From Prevotellaceae bacterium UBA3627 (GTDB taxonomy: Bacteria; Bacteroidota; Bacteroidia; Bacteroidales; Bacteroidaceae), in assembly GCA_002373375.1 (NCBI GenBank), contig DFLE01000031.1:27576-52352 (forward strand): 24,777 nt of DNA, given 5' to 3'. Position numbers and translations under genes: made by a program. The notes beneath the pieces were generated by a model. The model saw only the letters and a list, made by a program, of their open reading frames with translations, was not told the DNA's origin and did no database searches. Positions 12,430 through 20,668 of the stretch are shown here, piece by piece. How positions within the stretch are numbered: the stretch's first letter is position 1; each line of letters starts with the position of its first letter.

Positions 12430-13695
12430 ATGGCTTATACTGAAACACAGACTGTGGGCTACGGCACACGAGTAGGAAACTCATTCAAAGGTATTGGAAT
12501 GGGTATCATCATGTTCCTTGCGGGTACTGTCCTCCTTTGGTGGAACGAGGGACGTTTTGTAAAGACTGACAAGATGCTTAATGAGGCACAAGGTAAGACA
12601 GAGGAGTTGGCAACAATAGACCGCATTGACCCAGAGATGGACGGTCAGTTGGTATATGCTACAGGTGTGGCAATCACAAAAGACTCGCTTACTGATGCCG
12701 ACTTTGGTTTCGGTGCTACGGCTGTTCGCTTGCAACGCACTGTGGAGTACTTCCAGTGGGTGGAGCATGAGAAACAGGAGAGAAAGGACAAGATGGGTGG
12801 CAGTGAAGAGATTGTAACCACCTATACCTACGAAAAGGCTTGGGTAGATCAGCCTGTGCAGTCTGAGTCATTCAAGGCCCCTGAGTATCAGAAGAAGAAC
12901 TTCGTGCTGACCACCGTGGAGCCTATGCAACAACAGGCGGAGACTGTGAAGTTTGGCGCTTTCGTCCTTAACCAGGGACAGATAAGTCGCATACATGGTG
13001 ATATGCCGTTAAACGTGAAGATAGACTCTGCAAAACTTGTGTCGATGAACAAGGATACACGTAGGTTGATACGTGCCAAGGGTATTCAGGTTGATGACTC
13101 TACCGCTTGTGTGTATGCCCTGCAGAATACACTGTATTATGGTGCGAATCCTTCTAATCCTGCAGTGGGTGATGTACGTGTGACATGGACCATGGTGAAG
13201 CCGGAGAACAAGATAACCATTATCGCAAAGCAGAAGGATAACACCTTCACCAACTTTAAGGCGAAGAACGGCAAGTCTTTCTCTACACTCGTGATGGGTA
13301 CGAAGGACGTGGATGAGATATATGAGAGTGAGCACGATGAAAACAGCATGATAGTGTGGATACTGCGTATCGTAGGTATATTTATAGTCATCGGCGGTTT
13401 GAAGGGTATCTTCGGCTTCCTGGAGACGATACTCAAGGTCGTTCCGTTCATTGCCAATATCTTCGGATGGGGCGTCGGCGTGGTATGCACAGTCATCGGT
13501 GTGGTATGGTCGCTTATTATCATTGCGCTGGCATGGCTCTTCTATCGTCCGGTTATAGGTATTGCATTGCTGGCTATTGCAGGTTTCCTTGTTTGGGTGT
13601 TTGCCTTCAAGGGAAAGGACAAATTGAAGGAGTTAGCGGCCATGGCAAAGAACAAGGCGGCAGAGGCAAGAGTAGAACGAGATAATGTGATTTGA
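12430..13695 (+). CDS. TMEM43/LUMA-family membrane protein
   Basis: Function in bacteria is unknown; the family also includes eukaryotic TMEM43. Seen: 421 residues. One membrane segment near the N-terminus, IGMGIIMFLAGTVLLWWNEG, ends in the family's WNEGR motif. A large soluble region follows (about residues 45-295). Then come several hydrophobic segments near the C-terminus (VWILRIVGIFIVIGGLKGIF, GWGVGVVCTVIGVVWSLIII, GIALLAIAGFLVWVFAF), ending in a Lys/Ala-rich tail. This N-terminal plus C-terminal membrane layout is that of TMEM43, with the middle region facing the periplasm in a bacterium (inference). It has its own promoter, and a small gene follows after a single base. Confidence 0.85.
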   Translation: MAYTETQTVGYGTRVGNSFKGIGMGIIMFLAGTVLLWWNEGRFVKTDKMLNEAQGKTEELATIDRIDPEMDGQLVYATGVAITKDSLTDADFGFGATAVRLQRTVEYFQWVEHEKQERKDKMGGSEEIVTTYTYEKAWVDQPVQSESFKAPEYQKKNFVLTTVEPMQQQAETVKFGAFVLNQGQISRIHGDMPLNVKIDSAKLVSMNKDTRRLIRAKGIQVDDSTACVYALQNTLYYGANPSNPAVGDVRVTWTMVKPENKITIIAKQKDNTFTNFKAKNGKSFSTLVMGTKDVDEIYESEHDENSMIVWILRIVGIFIVIGGLKGIFGFLETILKVVPFIANIFGWGVGVVCTVIGVVWSLIIIALAWLFYRPVIGIALLAIAGFLVWVFAFKGKDKLKELAAMAKNKAAEARVERDNVI

Positions 13696-13696
13696 T

Positions 13697-13990
13697 ATGG
13701 AAAATAACGAGGATATTCAGATGCAATATGACCCTGCACTCGACCCCGACGGCACTAAGGCTGCCGCCGAGGCCGAGCGCAAGGCTCGTAAGGAAATGAT
13801 GGCAAGTATGCCGGGTATGATAGCAGAGTCGGCAGCTAAGAGAACATTGAACGAGATGGTCTCACAGGCTCTGCCCGATGAGGTTAACCGCTTGCGTTGG
13901 GCCGGACTGTGGCGTAACATTCCTGTTGTGAGTGATATCGTGCAGTGGTGGGATAATGTGCAGTGGGTAAAGAGAATGTTCGGAAAATAA
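13697..13990 (+). CDS. Small protein of unknown function, coupled to the TMEM43-like gene
   Basis: I do not recognise this protein. Seen: 97 residues, no signal peptide, a charged N-terminal half with an Ala/Glu/Lys-rich helix (about residues 20-37) and a C-terminal half with many Trp (RWAGLWRNIPVVSDIVQWWD and VQWVKRMFGK) that could be an amphipathic membrane-surface helix. The ATG comes one base after the TGA of the membrane protein, so translation is probably coupled and the product may act with it. Codon use looks like its neighbours. No terminator is visible after it. Confidence 0.75.
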   Translation: MENNEDIQMQYDPALDPDGTKAAAEAERKARKEMMASMPGMIAESAAKRTLNEMVSQALPDEVNRLRWAGLWRNIPVVSDIVQWWDNVQWVKRMFGK

Positions 13991-14041
13991 CCAGAGAATT
14001 ACTATATACATATAAACCTAAACTATAAAAGAATATTGACT

Positions 14042-14572
14042 ATGAGAAAGATAATGTTATGTCTGACTGCCGCTGCTATGATTGTGGCATGTACAGGTAA
14101 TGGTCCGGCAAATAAAGCTGAGGGAGATAAGGATTCTGTTAAAACAGAACAGAAAGATGTTAAGCCTCAGAAAGCATTGAAGACAGCCATCAGCCATAAG
14201 GAGTGGAGCGCAGGTCTGCCAGATGGATGGACTATAGTCAGCCAGGATGAGGAAGGATGCATGGCATTCAAAGGAAAAGACCTTGGAAAGGCTTTGGAGA
14301 GTCCGGTGGTAATGGTGAGTACAAAGTCTCTTGATGGTGCACCATTGGACTTTATATGCAAACTCCTTCAGAAGGAGATGGGAGCAAAGCAACAGAATGA
14401 TGTTACCATTGGTGGCAGGGTGTACAAGATGTTTGACATTACAGAGAAAGGAATGAGTGCACAGCTGGCAGTTGTAGCAGATGGCGACAAGTTATTCTCT
14501 GTGACAATCATGAACACTAATGTTGATGATGTTGACGTTCAGAGCATCTTAAGCTCATTGAAAAAGAAGTAA
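14042..14572 (+). CDS. Lipoprotein of unknown function
   Basis: Seen: 176 residues with a lipoprotein signal, MRKIMLCLTAAAMIVAC, the acylated Cys being residue 17, followed by a Lys/Asp-rich linker and a compact C-terminal domain (about residues 55-176) beginning HKEWSAGLPDGWTIVSQDEE. Not assigned to a family. The ATG at 14042 is preferred over a TTG at 14036 because it starts the signal peptide directly. The upstream gap is 51 bases without a consensus promoter. Confidence 0.85.
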   Translation: MRKIMLCLTAAAMIVACTGNGPANKAEGDKDSVKTEQKDVKPQKALKTAISHKEWSAGLPDGWTIVSQDEEGCMAFKGKDLGKALESPVVMVSTKSLDGAPLDFICKLLQKEMGAKQQNDVTIGGRVYKMFDITEKGMSAQLAVVADGDKLFSVTIMNTNVDDVDVQSILSSLKKK

Positions 14573-14587
14573 TAACCTAAATAATAA

Positions 14588-14646
14588 TTCTACAGTAAGA
14601 ATGCCAGGATTCGTATGATAATATTGGTTCTGGTGTTATTGTAGAA
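14588..14646 (+). other. Intergenic hairpin
   Basis: TTCTACAGTAA (14588-14598) pairs with TTATTGTAGAA (14636-14646), one G-U, and inside it GCCAG (14603-14607) pairs with CTGGT (14630-14634). No T-run follows, so it is not a standard terminator. It may be a processing or stability element between the two lipoprotein genes. Confidence 0.45.
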
Positions 14647-14654
14647 ATAAAAAA

Positions 14655-14686
14655 GGCAGTAAGAGATTAGCTAATCTCTTACTGCC
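14655..14686. repeat. Perfect 32-base palindrome
   Basis: The 16 bases GGCAGTAAGAGATTAG (14655-14670) are followed directly by their exact complement (14671-14686). On the plus strand no T-run follows; on the minus strand the palindrome is followed by six T, so it has the form of a terminator for transcripts coming from inside the next gene in the antisense direction. It could also be a protein-binding site. Confidence 0.7.
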
Positions 14687-14717
14687 GATAATAAAAACAA
14701 TAAAATATCAATTAGAT

Positions 14718-15797
14718 ATGAACAGGATTTTCATCTTCGCTGTCGCTGTCATAACGTTGACGTTGACAGCTTGTGGTAATAAGACTCAGGGTGGTGGTGA
14801 TAATGATTCATTGCAAACAGACTCTCTGCAGGCAGATGATGCGACTAAGCATACAGAGGAATATATACGTCAACGTATTGACACAATATATAAGTATTGT
14901 GGTGGCAAGGCTGTACAGATTAAAGGCAAGGTATGTGACAGGAGCCGGTTTACCACTACAAGGTTTAATAAACTCTGCGCGGAGGTTGACCGTCTTTGCA
15001 ATGTGATGGATAATATTTACTTTGATTACGATATTTGGGTGCGTGGACAAGACATTGACCCAAAGTGGAGCTACAAGGTAAAGAGCGTGGAGAATATTAC
15101 TGACAGTTCTGCTGTGGCAAGGTTGCTGATACATAATTTCAGCGATCAGAATGTAGTGCTGGATTTACGTTTTGAGCGTGGTGACTGGTATGTTAATGAC
15201 TTTATACTTTCATCAGGTAAGTATTCAGAGAAAGACGGCGAATTGGCTGGTATGCGTGAATATGTCAGACTGATGGGTATGGCAGAGAAAGTCAGGGATA
15301 ATCTTGATGAGATGAAAAAGCTGTTCAGTGCGTCTGGCGATACAGATGAAGATGAAAACTTCATGAGGTGGACGCCTGTAGACATTGATGGTGACGGAAA
15401 TGATGAAGTTTATCTCACATGTGGTGATAGCGGTAATGGTGCATTCTATGCCTTTAATGGCAACAAGGTGCAGCTGTTGCTTGTAGAGACATCTAACATG
15501 CGCGCTTATATTTGTGAGCACAAGAATGGTAAGGGCTATATCTGCAAAGGCGGTTCAGCCGGAGGACCTTCTTATTATAATGAGGTTGTAGCTGTACAAA
15601 ACAGTCGTAAGGTAGAGCGCCTTACTATGCTTACAACAGGAAGTCAGCTGGATGAGAATGCTGAGCCAGAAATTGATGCTGCTCTGAATGGAAAAGATAT
15701 CAGCAAGGCAAAGGCAAAGGCTTATATGAAAGCGTTACCAAAGCGTAAGGAACTGAAAATATCCGATGCAGATTGGCACAGTGAAGGAATAGACTGA
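14718..15797 (+). CDS. Lipoprotein with a DUF3828-like domain
   Basis: Seen: 359 residues. A lipoprotein signal with Cys19 (VITLTLTAC) and a Gly/Asp/Ser linker. The domain at about residues 45-165 has IYFDYDIWVRGQDIDPKWSY and, later, VVLDLRFERGDWYVNDFI, the pattern of DUF3828. A C-terminal domain with VDIDGDGNDEVYLTCGDSGN is an EF-hand-like or FG-GAP-like calcium loop found in secreted proteins. The function is unknown. It lies 35 bases before the Wzi-like gene and probably shares its transcript. Confidence 0.8.
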   Translation: MNRIFIFAVAVITLTLTACGNKTQGGGDNDSLQTDSLQADDATKHTEEYIRQRIDTIYKYCGGKAVQIKGKVCDRSRFTTTRFNKLCAEVDRLCNVMDNIYFDYDIWVRGQDIDPKWSYKVKSVENITDSSAVARLLIHNFSDQNVVLDLRFERGDWYVNDFILSSGKYSEKDGELAGMREYVRLMGMAEKVRDNLDEMKKLFSASGDTDEDENFMRWTPVDIDGDGNDEVYLTCGDSGNGAFYAFNGNKVQLLLVETSNMRAYICEHKNGKGYICKGGSAGGPSYYNEVVAVQNSRKVERLTMLTTGSQLDENAEPEIDAALNGKDISKAKAKAYMKALPKRKELKISDADWHSEGID

Positions 15798-15832
15798 TTA
15801 ATGTGCATATTGAAAGGAGCATATATATAATT

Positions 15833-17359
15833 ATGAAGGAACTAATGTCGTTCTCCAAGTTTCGTATGATGGCGTTTTTTGTAGCCGTCGCATTCAGTAG
15901 TGGTAATATCTTTGGAGAAAGAACAGACGAGACAAATAAAACCAGTGTAACTTATGACCTTACCGCTGAGACGGCGGTAGGTTCAGGAAGTTACACTGCG
16001 TACCAACTGGTAACGAATAGGCATCACGTGTTGGCTACACGTGCCAATACAGCTTATGTAAGGGGGGCGGTAAATGTCTCTCACAAGCTTAGTGAACGTT
16101 TTACTCTGTCAGGTACTGTTGATGCCATAGCTTCGGTGCATGCAGATCACAGTCTTTTCTTGCAGCAGTGTTATGCACGTCTGGATGGAAAGTATCTGTT
16201 TGTTGAGGCTGGCAGTCATGAGAGTGGCCAGGTGGTGCGAAATGACAGCTTGTCCGTTGGGTCTTTTGTAAAAGGAACAAATGCAAAACCAGTGCCGCAG
16301 GCACGTATAGGAACGAGAGGTTTCCAGTATGTGCCATTTACAAAACAATGGGTACAGGTAAATGCAGAAGGGGGATACGGTAAATTCCTGGATAGTGACC
16401 ATCGCCAGGATATGATGATACGTTCGGGAGGAAATACATACACCACTGGTGCTTATTATCATCAATCGCACCTGTATATACGCAGTAATCCAACGAAAAG
16501 GTTTTTCGCAATGGTAGGTATAGAACACGTGGCGCAGTTTGGAGGCACACGATATACTTTTGTAGGAGACGAGAAAACAGGGATTACTAAACCAGCTAAT
16601 CTTAAGGCATTCCTGAATGTCATACTGCCTTTAGGTGACAATTCATACTTTGAGCATAGCGCCCTCGAAGACTGGGTATATGGAAATCATGTGGGGGTGA
16701 TGACTTATCAGGTTGGCGTGAATATCACTTCCCACCACCGTTTGCAGGCTTATCTGGACAATCCTTTCGAGGATGGTTCTGGCATACGTAAGGGTAACGG
16801 CTATGATGGACTATGGGGATTGGAATATACTTGCTCTAAACCGGGTAGGCAGTATGTCAGGGCTGCTGTGGTAGAGTATTTCCAAAGTACGTGTCAGTCG
16901 GGACCGCTTCATTGGGATGGTGGTGACTACCCAGAACCTATACGCAGTCAGATAACAGACCTTGTGGTGGGAAATGATAACTATTATAACAACTCATTTT
17001 ATGACAGTTACTCATATTATTCCATGACACCGGGAATAGCATTGATTACATCTCCTATATACAATGAAGGTGGAGGTTCAATTTACCTTAATAATCGTGT
17101 GAAGGCATGGCATCTTGGAGTGAAGGGCGAATTGACAGACAAGCTGTCATATATGCTTAAAGGTTCTTATAGTGAGGGGTGGGGTACATATAGTGCTCCG
17201 GCAGTAAGGAAGAAACATTCTTTTGATGTCATGCTTCTTGGCAGCTATGCTTTAGGTGCGTTAAATGTGAGTGCAGCGTATGCACTAAGCAGTGGTAACA
17301 TATATGGTAACTGTTCCACTTGTAACTTGAAAATATCATATCATGGCAAAATATTTTAA
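15833..17359 (+). CDS. Wzi-like outer-membrane beta-barrel (capsule assembly)
   Basis: In enterobacteria Wzi anchors capsule to the cell surface; Bacteroidetes members are usually called capsule assembly Wzi-family proteins. Seen: 508 residues. A signal peptide (about residues 1-26), then repeated amphipathic strands with conserved stretches VTYDLTAETAVGSGSYTAYQ, SVGSFVKGTNAKPVPQARIG, FLNVILPLGDNSYFEHSALE and LQAYLDNPFEDGSGIRKGNG. It ends near a strand with a C-terminal Phe (YHGKIF), usual for outer-membrane barrels. The ATG at 15833 is preferred to a GTG at 15803 because it starts the signal peptide. No capsule synthesis genes are nearby, so a role in capsule is not proved by context. The next gene overlaps its end by 17 bases. 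Confidence 0.8.
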   Translation: MKELMSFSKFRMMAFFVAVAFSSGNIFGERTDETNKTSVTYDLTAETAVGSGSYTAYQLVTNRHHVLATRANTAYVRGAVNVSHKLSERFTLSGTVDAIASVHADHSLFLQQCYARLDGKYLFVEAGSHESGQVVRNDSLSVGSFVKGTNAKPVPQARIGTRGFQYVPFTKQWVQVNAEGGYGKFLDSDHRQDMMIRSGGNTYTTGAYYHQSHLYIRSNPTKRFFAMVGIEHVAQFGGTRYTFVGDEKTGITKPANLKAFLNVILPLGDNSYFEHSALEDWVYGNHVGVMTYQVGVNITSHHRLQAYLDNPFEDGSGIRKGNGYDGLWGLEYTCSKPGRQYVRAAVVEYFQSTCQSGPLHWDGGDYPEPIRSQITDLVVGNDNYYNNSFYDSYSYYSMTPGIALITSPIYNEGGGSIYLNNRVKAWHLGVKGELTDKLSYMLKGSYSEGWGTYSAPAVRKKHSFDVMLLGSYALGALNVSAAYALSSGNIYGNCSTCNLKISYHGKIF

Positions 17360-17726
17360 GACAGTTTTATCCGCATTCGTCCTCATCTGTTCATTTGTGT
17401 CATGTCATGAGGGACATGAGGCAGGTGACTTGTTGGGTATGTGGCGTATGGACGGCTCAGATACTCATTATCTCAAGTTCTCTGGCCATATAGTGAATGT
17501 CACCGTGTATGGCAATGATGAAGTGTGGGGAAATTATAGCAGGGAGGGTGATAGTATTTACATACAGTGTTATTCGCTGTATGGTAGATTTAATGACACC
17601 ATAATTGTAGAAGAACAGTTTGGCTTCAAACCGTTCAATGATATTCGAATGCGTATAGAGACACTCAATAGCGAGCGTCTTGTATTAAGCAAGGATGGTA
17701 AGGTGTGGAGCTTCTATCAATATTGA
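17343..17726 (+). CDS. Small lipocalin-like lipoprotein
   Basis: Seen: 127 residues. A lipoprotein signal with Cys21 (LICSFVSC), then a short beta-rich domain beginning AGDLLGMWRMDGSDTHYLKF, with a G.W motif like the start of lipocalin-like domains, and ending in SKDGKVWSFYQY. The start codon lies inside the 3' end of the Wzi-like gene (17-base overlap), so the two are probably translated together; a partner or accessory role at the outer membrane is inference. It converges on the LolA-like gene with only 23 bases between the stops. Confidence 0.75.
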   Translation: MAKYFKTVLSAFVLICSFVSCHEGHEAGDLLGMWRMDGSDTHYLKFSGHIVNVTVYGNDEVWGNYSREGDSIYIQCYSLYGRFNDTIIVEEQFGFKPFNDIRMRIETLNSERLVLSKDGKVWSFYQY

Positions 17727-17749
17727 CAGATGTCACGGATAAATCGTTT

Positions 17750-18370
17750 CTAACGTTTATCTACAAACTTCCAATCCTTGTATCTTTCACGTGGAAAGAC
17801 AAATGTTTTGTCGTTGATGTTGCCGGCTTTGAAGTTTGTGATTTTGATGGTGGTCCAAAAAAAGGATACCTTTATGCGTAGTCTGATTGGAGCGTATGTC
17901 TTGTATGCCACCAGTGCCTTCACCTCCTTTATTGTTCCCTTGGCTCCTTTCTTCTGTTTGAGCGTAAGCATCAGTCCGTCAGATTGTCGGGTCACGCTGT
18001 AGGTGAAGTCGTCAAGTGAGAACTTGAATTTCCCACTGTGTTTGTCTTTTCTGCTGGATTTAGGGTCGTGTATTTCTACTGTCTTTTTCTTACGGTATGC
18101 CATATAAACCGTTTTCCCGTCATTCCAACTGTCAACACGGTCATCCGTGAAACGCTGCTTTTTCTCCTTTATGGTGATGTTGCCGCGGGTCTTGTATATG
18201 CCTACTATGTTGACGTTGTAGGAAAATGACGAGCCTTCCTTGCCAAATACCTTATCGTATGCGGTGTCCATAATATGGCGCGCTTGTCTTGCGTTTGGCG
18301 TGTTGTCTTGTGCCTTTATTGAAATAAATGTCAGAAGTGTGGCAATAATGAGTAGGAGTCCTTTTTTCAC
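17750..18370 (-). CDS. LolA-like / outer-membrane lipoprotein-sorting-like periplasmic protein
   Basis: Seen: 206 residues. Signal peptide MKKGLLLIIATLLTFISIKA, then a strand-rich domain: FSYNVNIVGIYKTRGNITIK, KTVYMAYRKKKTVEIHDPKS, FKFSLDDFTYSVTRQSDGLM, GTIKEVKALVAYKTYAPIRL. This is the order of strands in the LolA superfamily. The function and cargo are unknown. It is the last gene of the parA-to-here series, 29 bases after the rel stop, so it is probably co-transcribed. A weak hairpin (17738-17743 with 17756-17761) overlaps its stop. It is only distantly like the protein at 2921-3517. Confidence 0.7.
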   Translation of the reverse strand: MKKGLLLIIATLLTFISIKAQDNTPNARQARHIMDTAYDKVFGKEGSSFSYNVNIVGIYKTRGNITIKEKKQRFTDDRVDSWNDGKTVYMAYRKKKTVEIHDPKSSRKDKHSGKFKFSLDDFTYSVTRQSDGLMLTLKQKKGAKGTIKEVKALVAYKTYAPIRLRIKVSFFWTTIKITNFKAGNINDKTFVFPRERYKDWKFVDKR

Positions 18371-18399
18371 GTTTGTTTTTTGTTGTGCAAATTTTTATA

Positions 18400-20640
18400 T
18401 TACATTCGATGTACGCTCTGCATACCATTGATGGCATATAGTTTCTTTATTATACGCTCTGTTATGACATTGTCAGTGACAAGAAGTTCTATGCGGCAAT
18501 TGAATATTCCGTCATCAGTAGTCATCACAAAACTCTTAATATTGACATCAAAGGCATCATAAATGACGGTGGATACATCTTTTGTCATACCCTTACGGTC
18601 TATACCACGCATTTCAATGGAGGCTTTGAAGGTCAGTGAGCCTGCCATATCCCATTTGGCAGGGACAATGTTGGTGCCGAAGGATGACTGTAAACGTTGT
18701 GCCTCTGAGCAAGAACGTTGGTGTATCTCTATCTGGTTGTGCTTGTTAACGTATGCTAAGATGTTGTCACCAGGAATAGGACGGCAGCATGAAGGGAGAA
18801 TGTATCCATCTATGTTGTCTTCGTTAATGGTGATGGTCTTGCTCTTGTCAAAGTCTTTGCCTACAATGATGAGAGCCTTGTCTTTGGCTTTCAGTCCCTT
18901 CTCCTTGACAAATGGAATGAATCTGCGCCAGCCTTTATGCTTGTTTGTAGCAGTTTCTTTAGTTTCCTTGCCGTAGAGTACGGCGTTGAGTAGTGTGTCG
19001 TTCAGCGCCAACTCACCGTGTGCGATATCAAGCAGTAGGCGTGTGTGTGTCTTGCTTTGATGGTAGGCGGTTAGTTTGTCAAGGATGGATGTTGTCAGAG
19101 TGAGGTCTTTGTGCTCAAGCCATGTGCGCAGAGTGTTTTCACCAAGTTTTGCATCATCACGGTCGCGTTTTCTCAGCAGAGCTTGTATTTTGTTCTTCGC
19201 TTTAGCTGTTGTTACAAAGTTTACCCACTCATGGTGCACATGTTGTGAACTTGATGTTATTATCTCCACTTGGTCGCCGCCTTTCAGCTTATGAGACAAC
19301 GGTACAAGCTTGTGGTTCACTTTGGCTCCTATGCAGTGGGTGCCGAGGAAGGTATGTATCTGGAAAGCAAAATCAAGGGCTGTGCAGCCGGCTGGCATAG
19401 TTATGATATCTCCCTTAGGTGAGAATACGAATATCTCTGATGCAAAAAGATTTAATTTGATAGCATCGAGGAAATCCATAGCGTCAGGCTGCGGGTCATC
19501 AAGAATTTCCTTGATGGTTTGCAGCCAACCGTTAAGCTCATCCTCCGCAACTTTCTCAGTGTCTGTTCCTGTCTTGTATTTCCAGTGTGCGGCAAATCCT
19601 TGCTCTGCAATTTCATCCATCTTCTCAGAGCGTATCTGTACCTCAATCCACTGTCCACGGTTACTCATCAGTGTGACGTGCAGCGCTTGGTATCCGTTGG
19701 CTTTAGGGTGGGAGAGCCAGTCGCGTAGGCGGTCAGGATGTGATTTGTAGAGTTTACATAAGGCTACATAGATGTTGAAGCACTCATTTACTTCTTCCTC
19801 TTCTTTTTTAGGGCGGAATACGATGCGTACGGCCAGTATGTCATATATTTCATCAAATGACACATGTTTCTTCTGCATCTTGTTCCAAATAGAGAAAGGA
19901 CTTTTTACGCGCGCCTTAATGTCATAGTCCACTCCCATTTCGTCAAGAACATTGCGAATCGGAGTTGTAAAGTCATCAAAAAGGGTTTCACGTTGCTCAC
20001 GCGTGTGAGCAAGTTTCTTTTCTATGGCTGTATATTCTTCTGGATGCTCATATTTGAAGGACAAGTCTTCCAGTTCAGTTTTGATACTGTTCAGACCAAG
20101 GCGGTTTGCCAACGGGGCATATATATATAGCGTCTCGCCGGCTATCTTGTAGCGTTTTGCTTCAGGCTGCTTGTCAAGATGGCGCATATTGTCAAGACGG
20201 TCGCAGATTTTGATGAGGATAACCCTTATATCCTCACTCATTGTCAACAGTAATTTCTTGAAGTTCTCAGCTTGCGTCTGAGCCTTGTCTCCGAATATGC
20301 CGCCAGCTATCTTTGTCAGTCCGTCAACGATCATGGCAATCTTCTCGCCAAATATGTTGCGGATGTCATCAATGGTATAGTCTGTGTTTTCAAGCACATC
20401 ATGTAATAGAGCAGCGCAAATGGATGTACTGCCCAAACCCATTTCCTGTGAGGCAATGGTTGCCACAGCTATAGGGTGCGCCATATAAGGTTCGCCCGAT
20501 GGCCTTATCTCATCCTGATGTGCGTGAAGCGCAAAGTTATACGCTTTCTGAATAACGTCAATTTTCTTGCGATGGTTTGAGTTGAGATATCCCTCAAGCA
20601 GATTATTGAACGCTTCCTCAATGTTTTGTTGGTTAGTCAT
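18400..20640 (-). CDS. rel: RelA/SpoT-family (p)ppGpp synthetase, hydrolase site altered
   Basis: Makes the alarmone (p)ppGpp under starvation. Seen: 746 residues with all long-Rel domains. HD domain (1 to about 190): His55, H80-D81 and E84 are kept, but the HDxxED motif reads HDVLEN (Asn85 for Asp), and the DRLHNMRT motif reads DRLDNMRH (Asp150 for His, His154 for Thr). Synthetase domain: RVKSPFSIWNKM, YDILAVRIVF, HPDRLRDWLSHPKANGYQAL and WIEVQIR are intact. A TGS domain (EIFVFSPKGDIITMP), a Cys-rich zinc-finger region (SCCRPIPGD, then H..SC) and a C-terminal ACT domain follow. Synthesis is expected; hydrolysis may be weak or absent (inference). It lies 28 bases after the transglycosylase gene. 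Confidence 0.93.
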   Translation of the reverse strand: MTNQQNIEEAFNNLLEGYLNSNHRKKIDVIQKAYNFALHAHQDEIRPSGEPYMAHPIAVATIASQEMGLGSTSICAALLHDVLENTDYTIDDIRNIFGEKIAMIVDGLTKIAGGIFGDKAQTQAENFKKLLLTMSEDIRVILIKICDRLDNMRHLDKQPEAKRYKIAGETLYIYAPLANRLGLNSIKTELEDLSFKYEHPEEYTAIEKKLAHTREQRETLFDDFTTPIRNVLDEMGVDYDIKARVKSPFSIWNKMQKKHVSFDEIYDILAVRIVFRPKKEEEEVNECFNIYVALCKLYKSHPDRLRDWLSHPKANGYQALHVTLMSNRGQWIEVQIRSEKMDEIAEQGFAAHWKYKTGTDTEKVAEDELNGWLQTIKEILDDPQPDAMDFLDAIKLNLFASEIFVFSPKGDIITMPAGCTALDFAFQIHTFLGTHCIGAKVNHKLVPLSHKLKGGDQVEIITSSSQHVHHEWVNFVTTAKAKNKIQALLRKRDRDDAKLGENTLRTWLEHKDLTLTTSILDKLTAYHQSKTHTRLLLDIAHGELALNDTLLNAVLYGKETKETATNKHKGWRRFIPFVKEKGLKAKDKALIIVGKDFDKSKTITINEDNIDGYILPSCCRPIPGDNILAYVNKHNQIEIHQRSCSEAQRLQSSFGTNIVPAKWDMAGSLTFKASIEMRGIDRKGMTKDVSTVIYDAFDVNIKSFVMTTDDGIFNCRIELLVTDNVITERIIKKLYAINGMQSVHRM

Positions 20641-20668
20641 AGTAATGATTTTGGGTTGGGGAGTTTAA

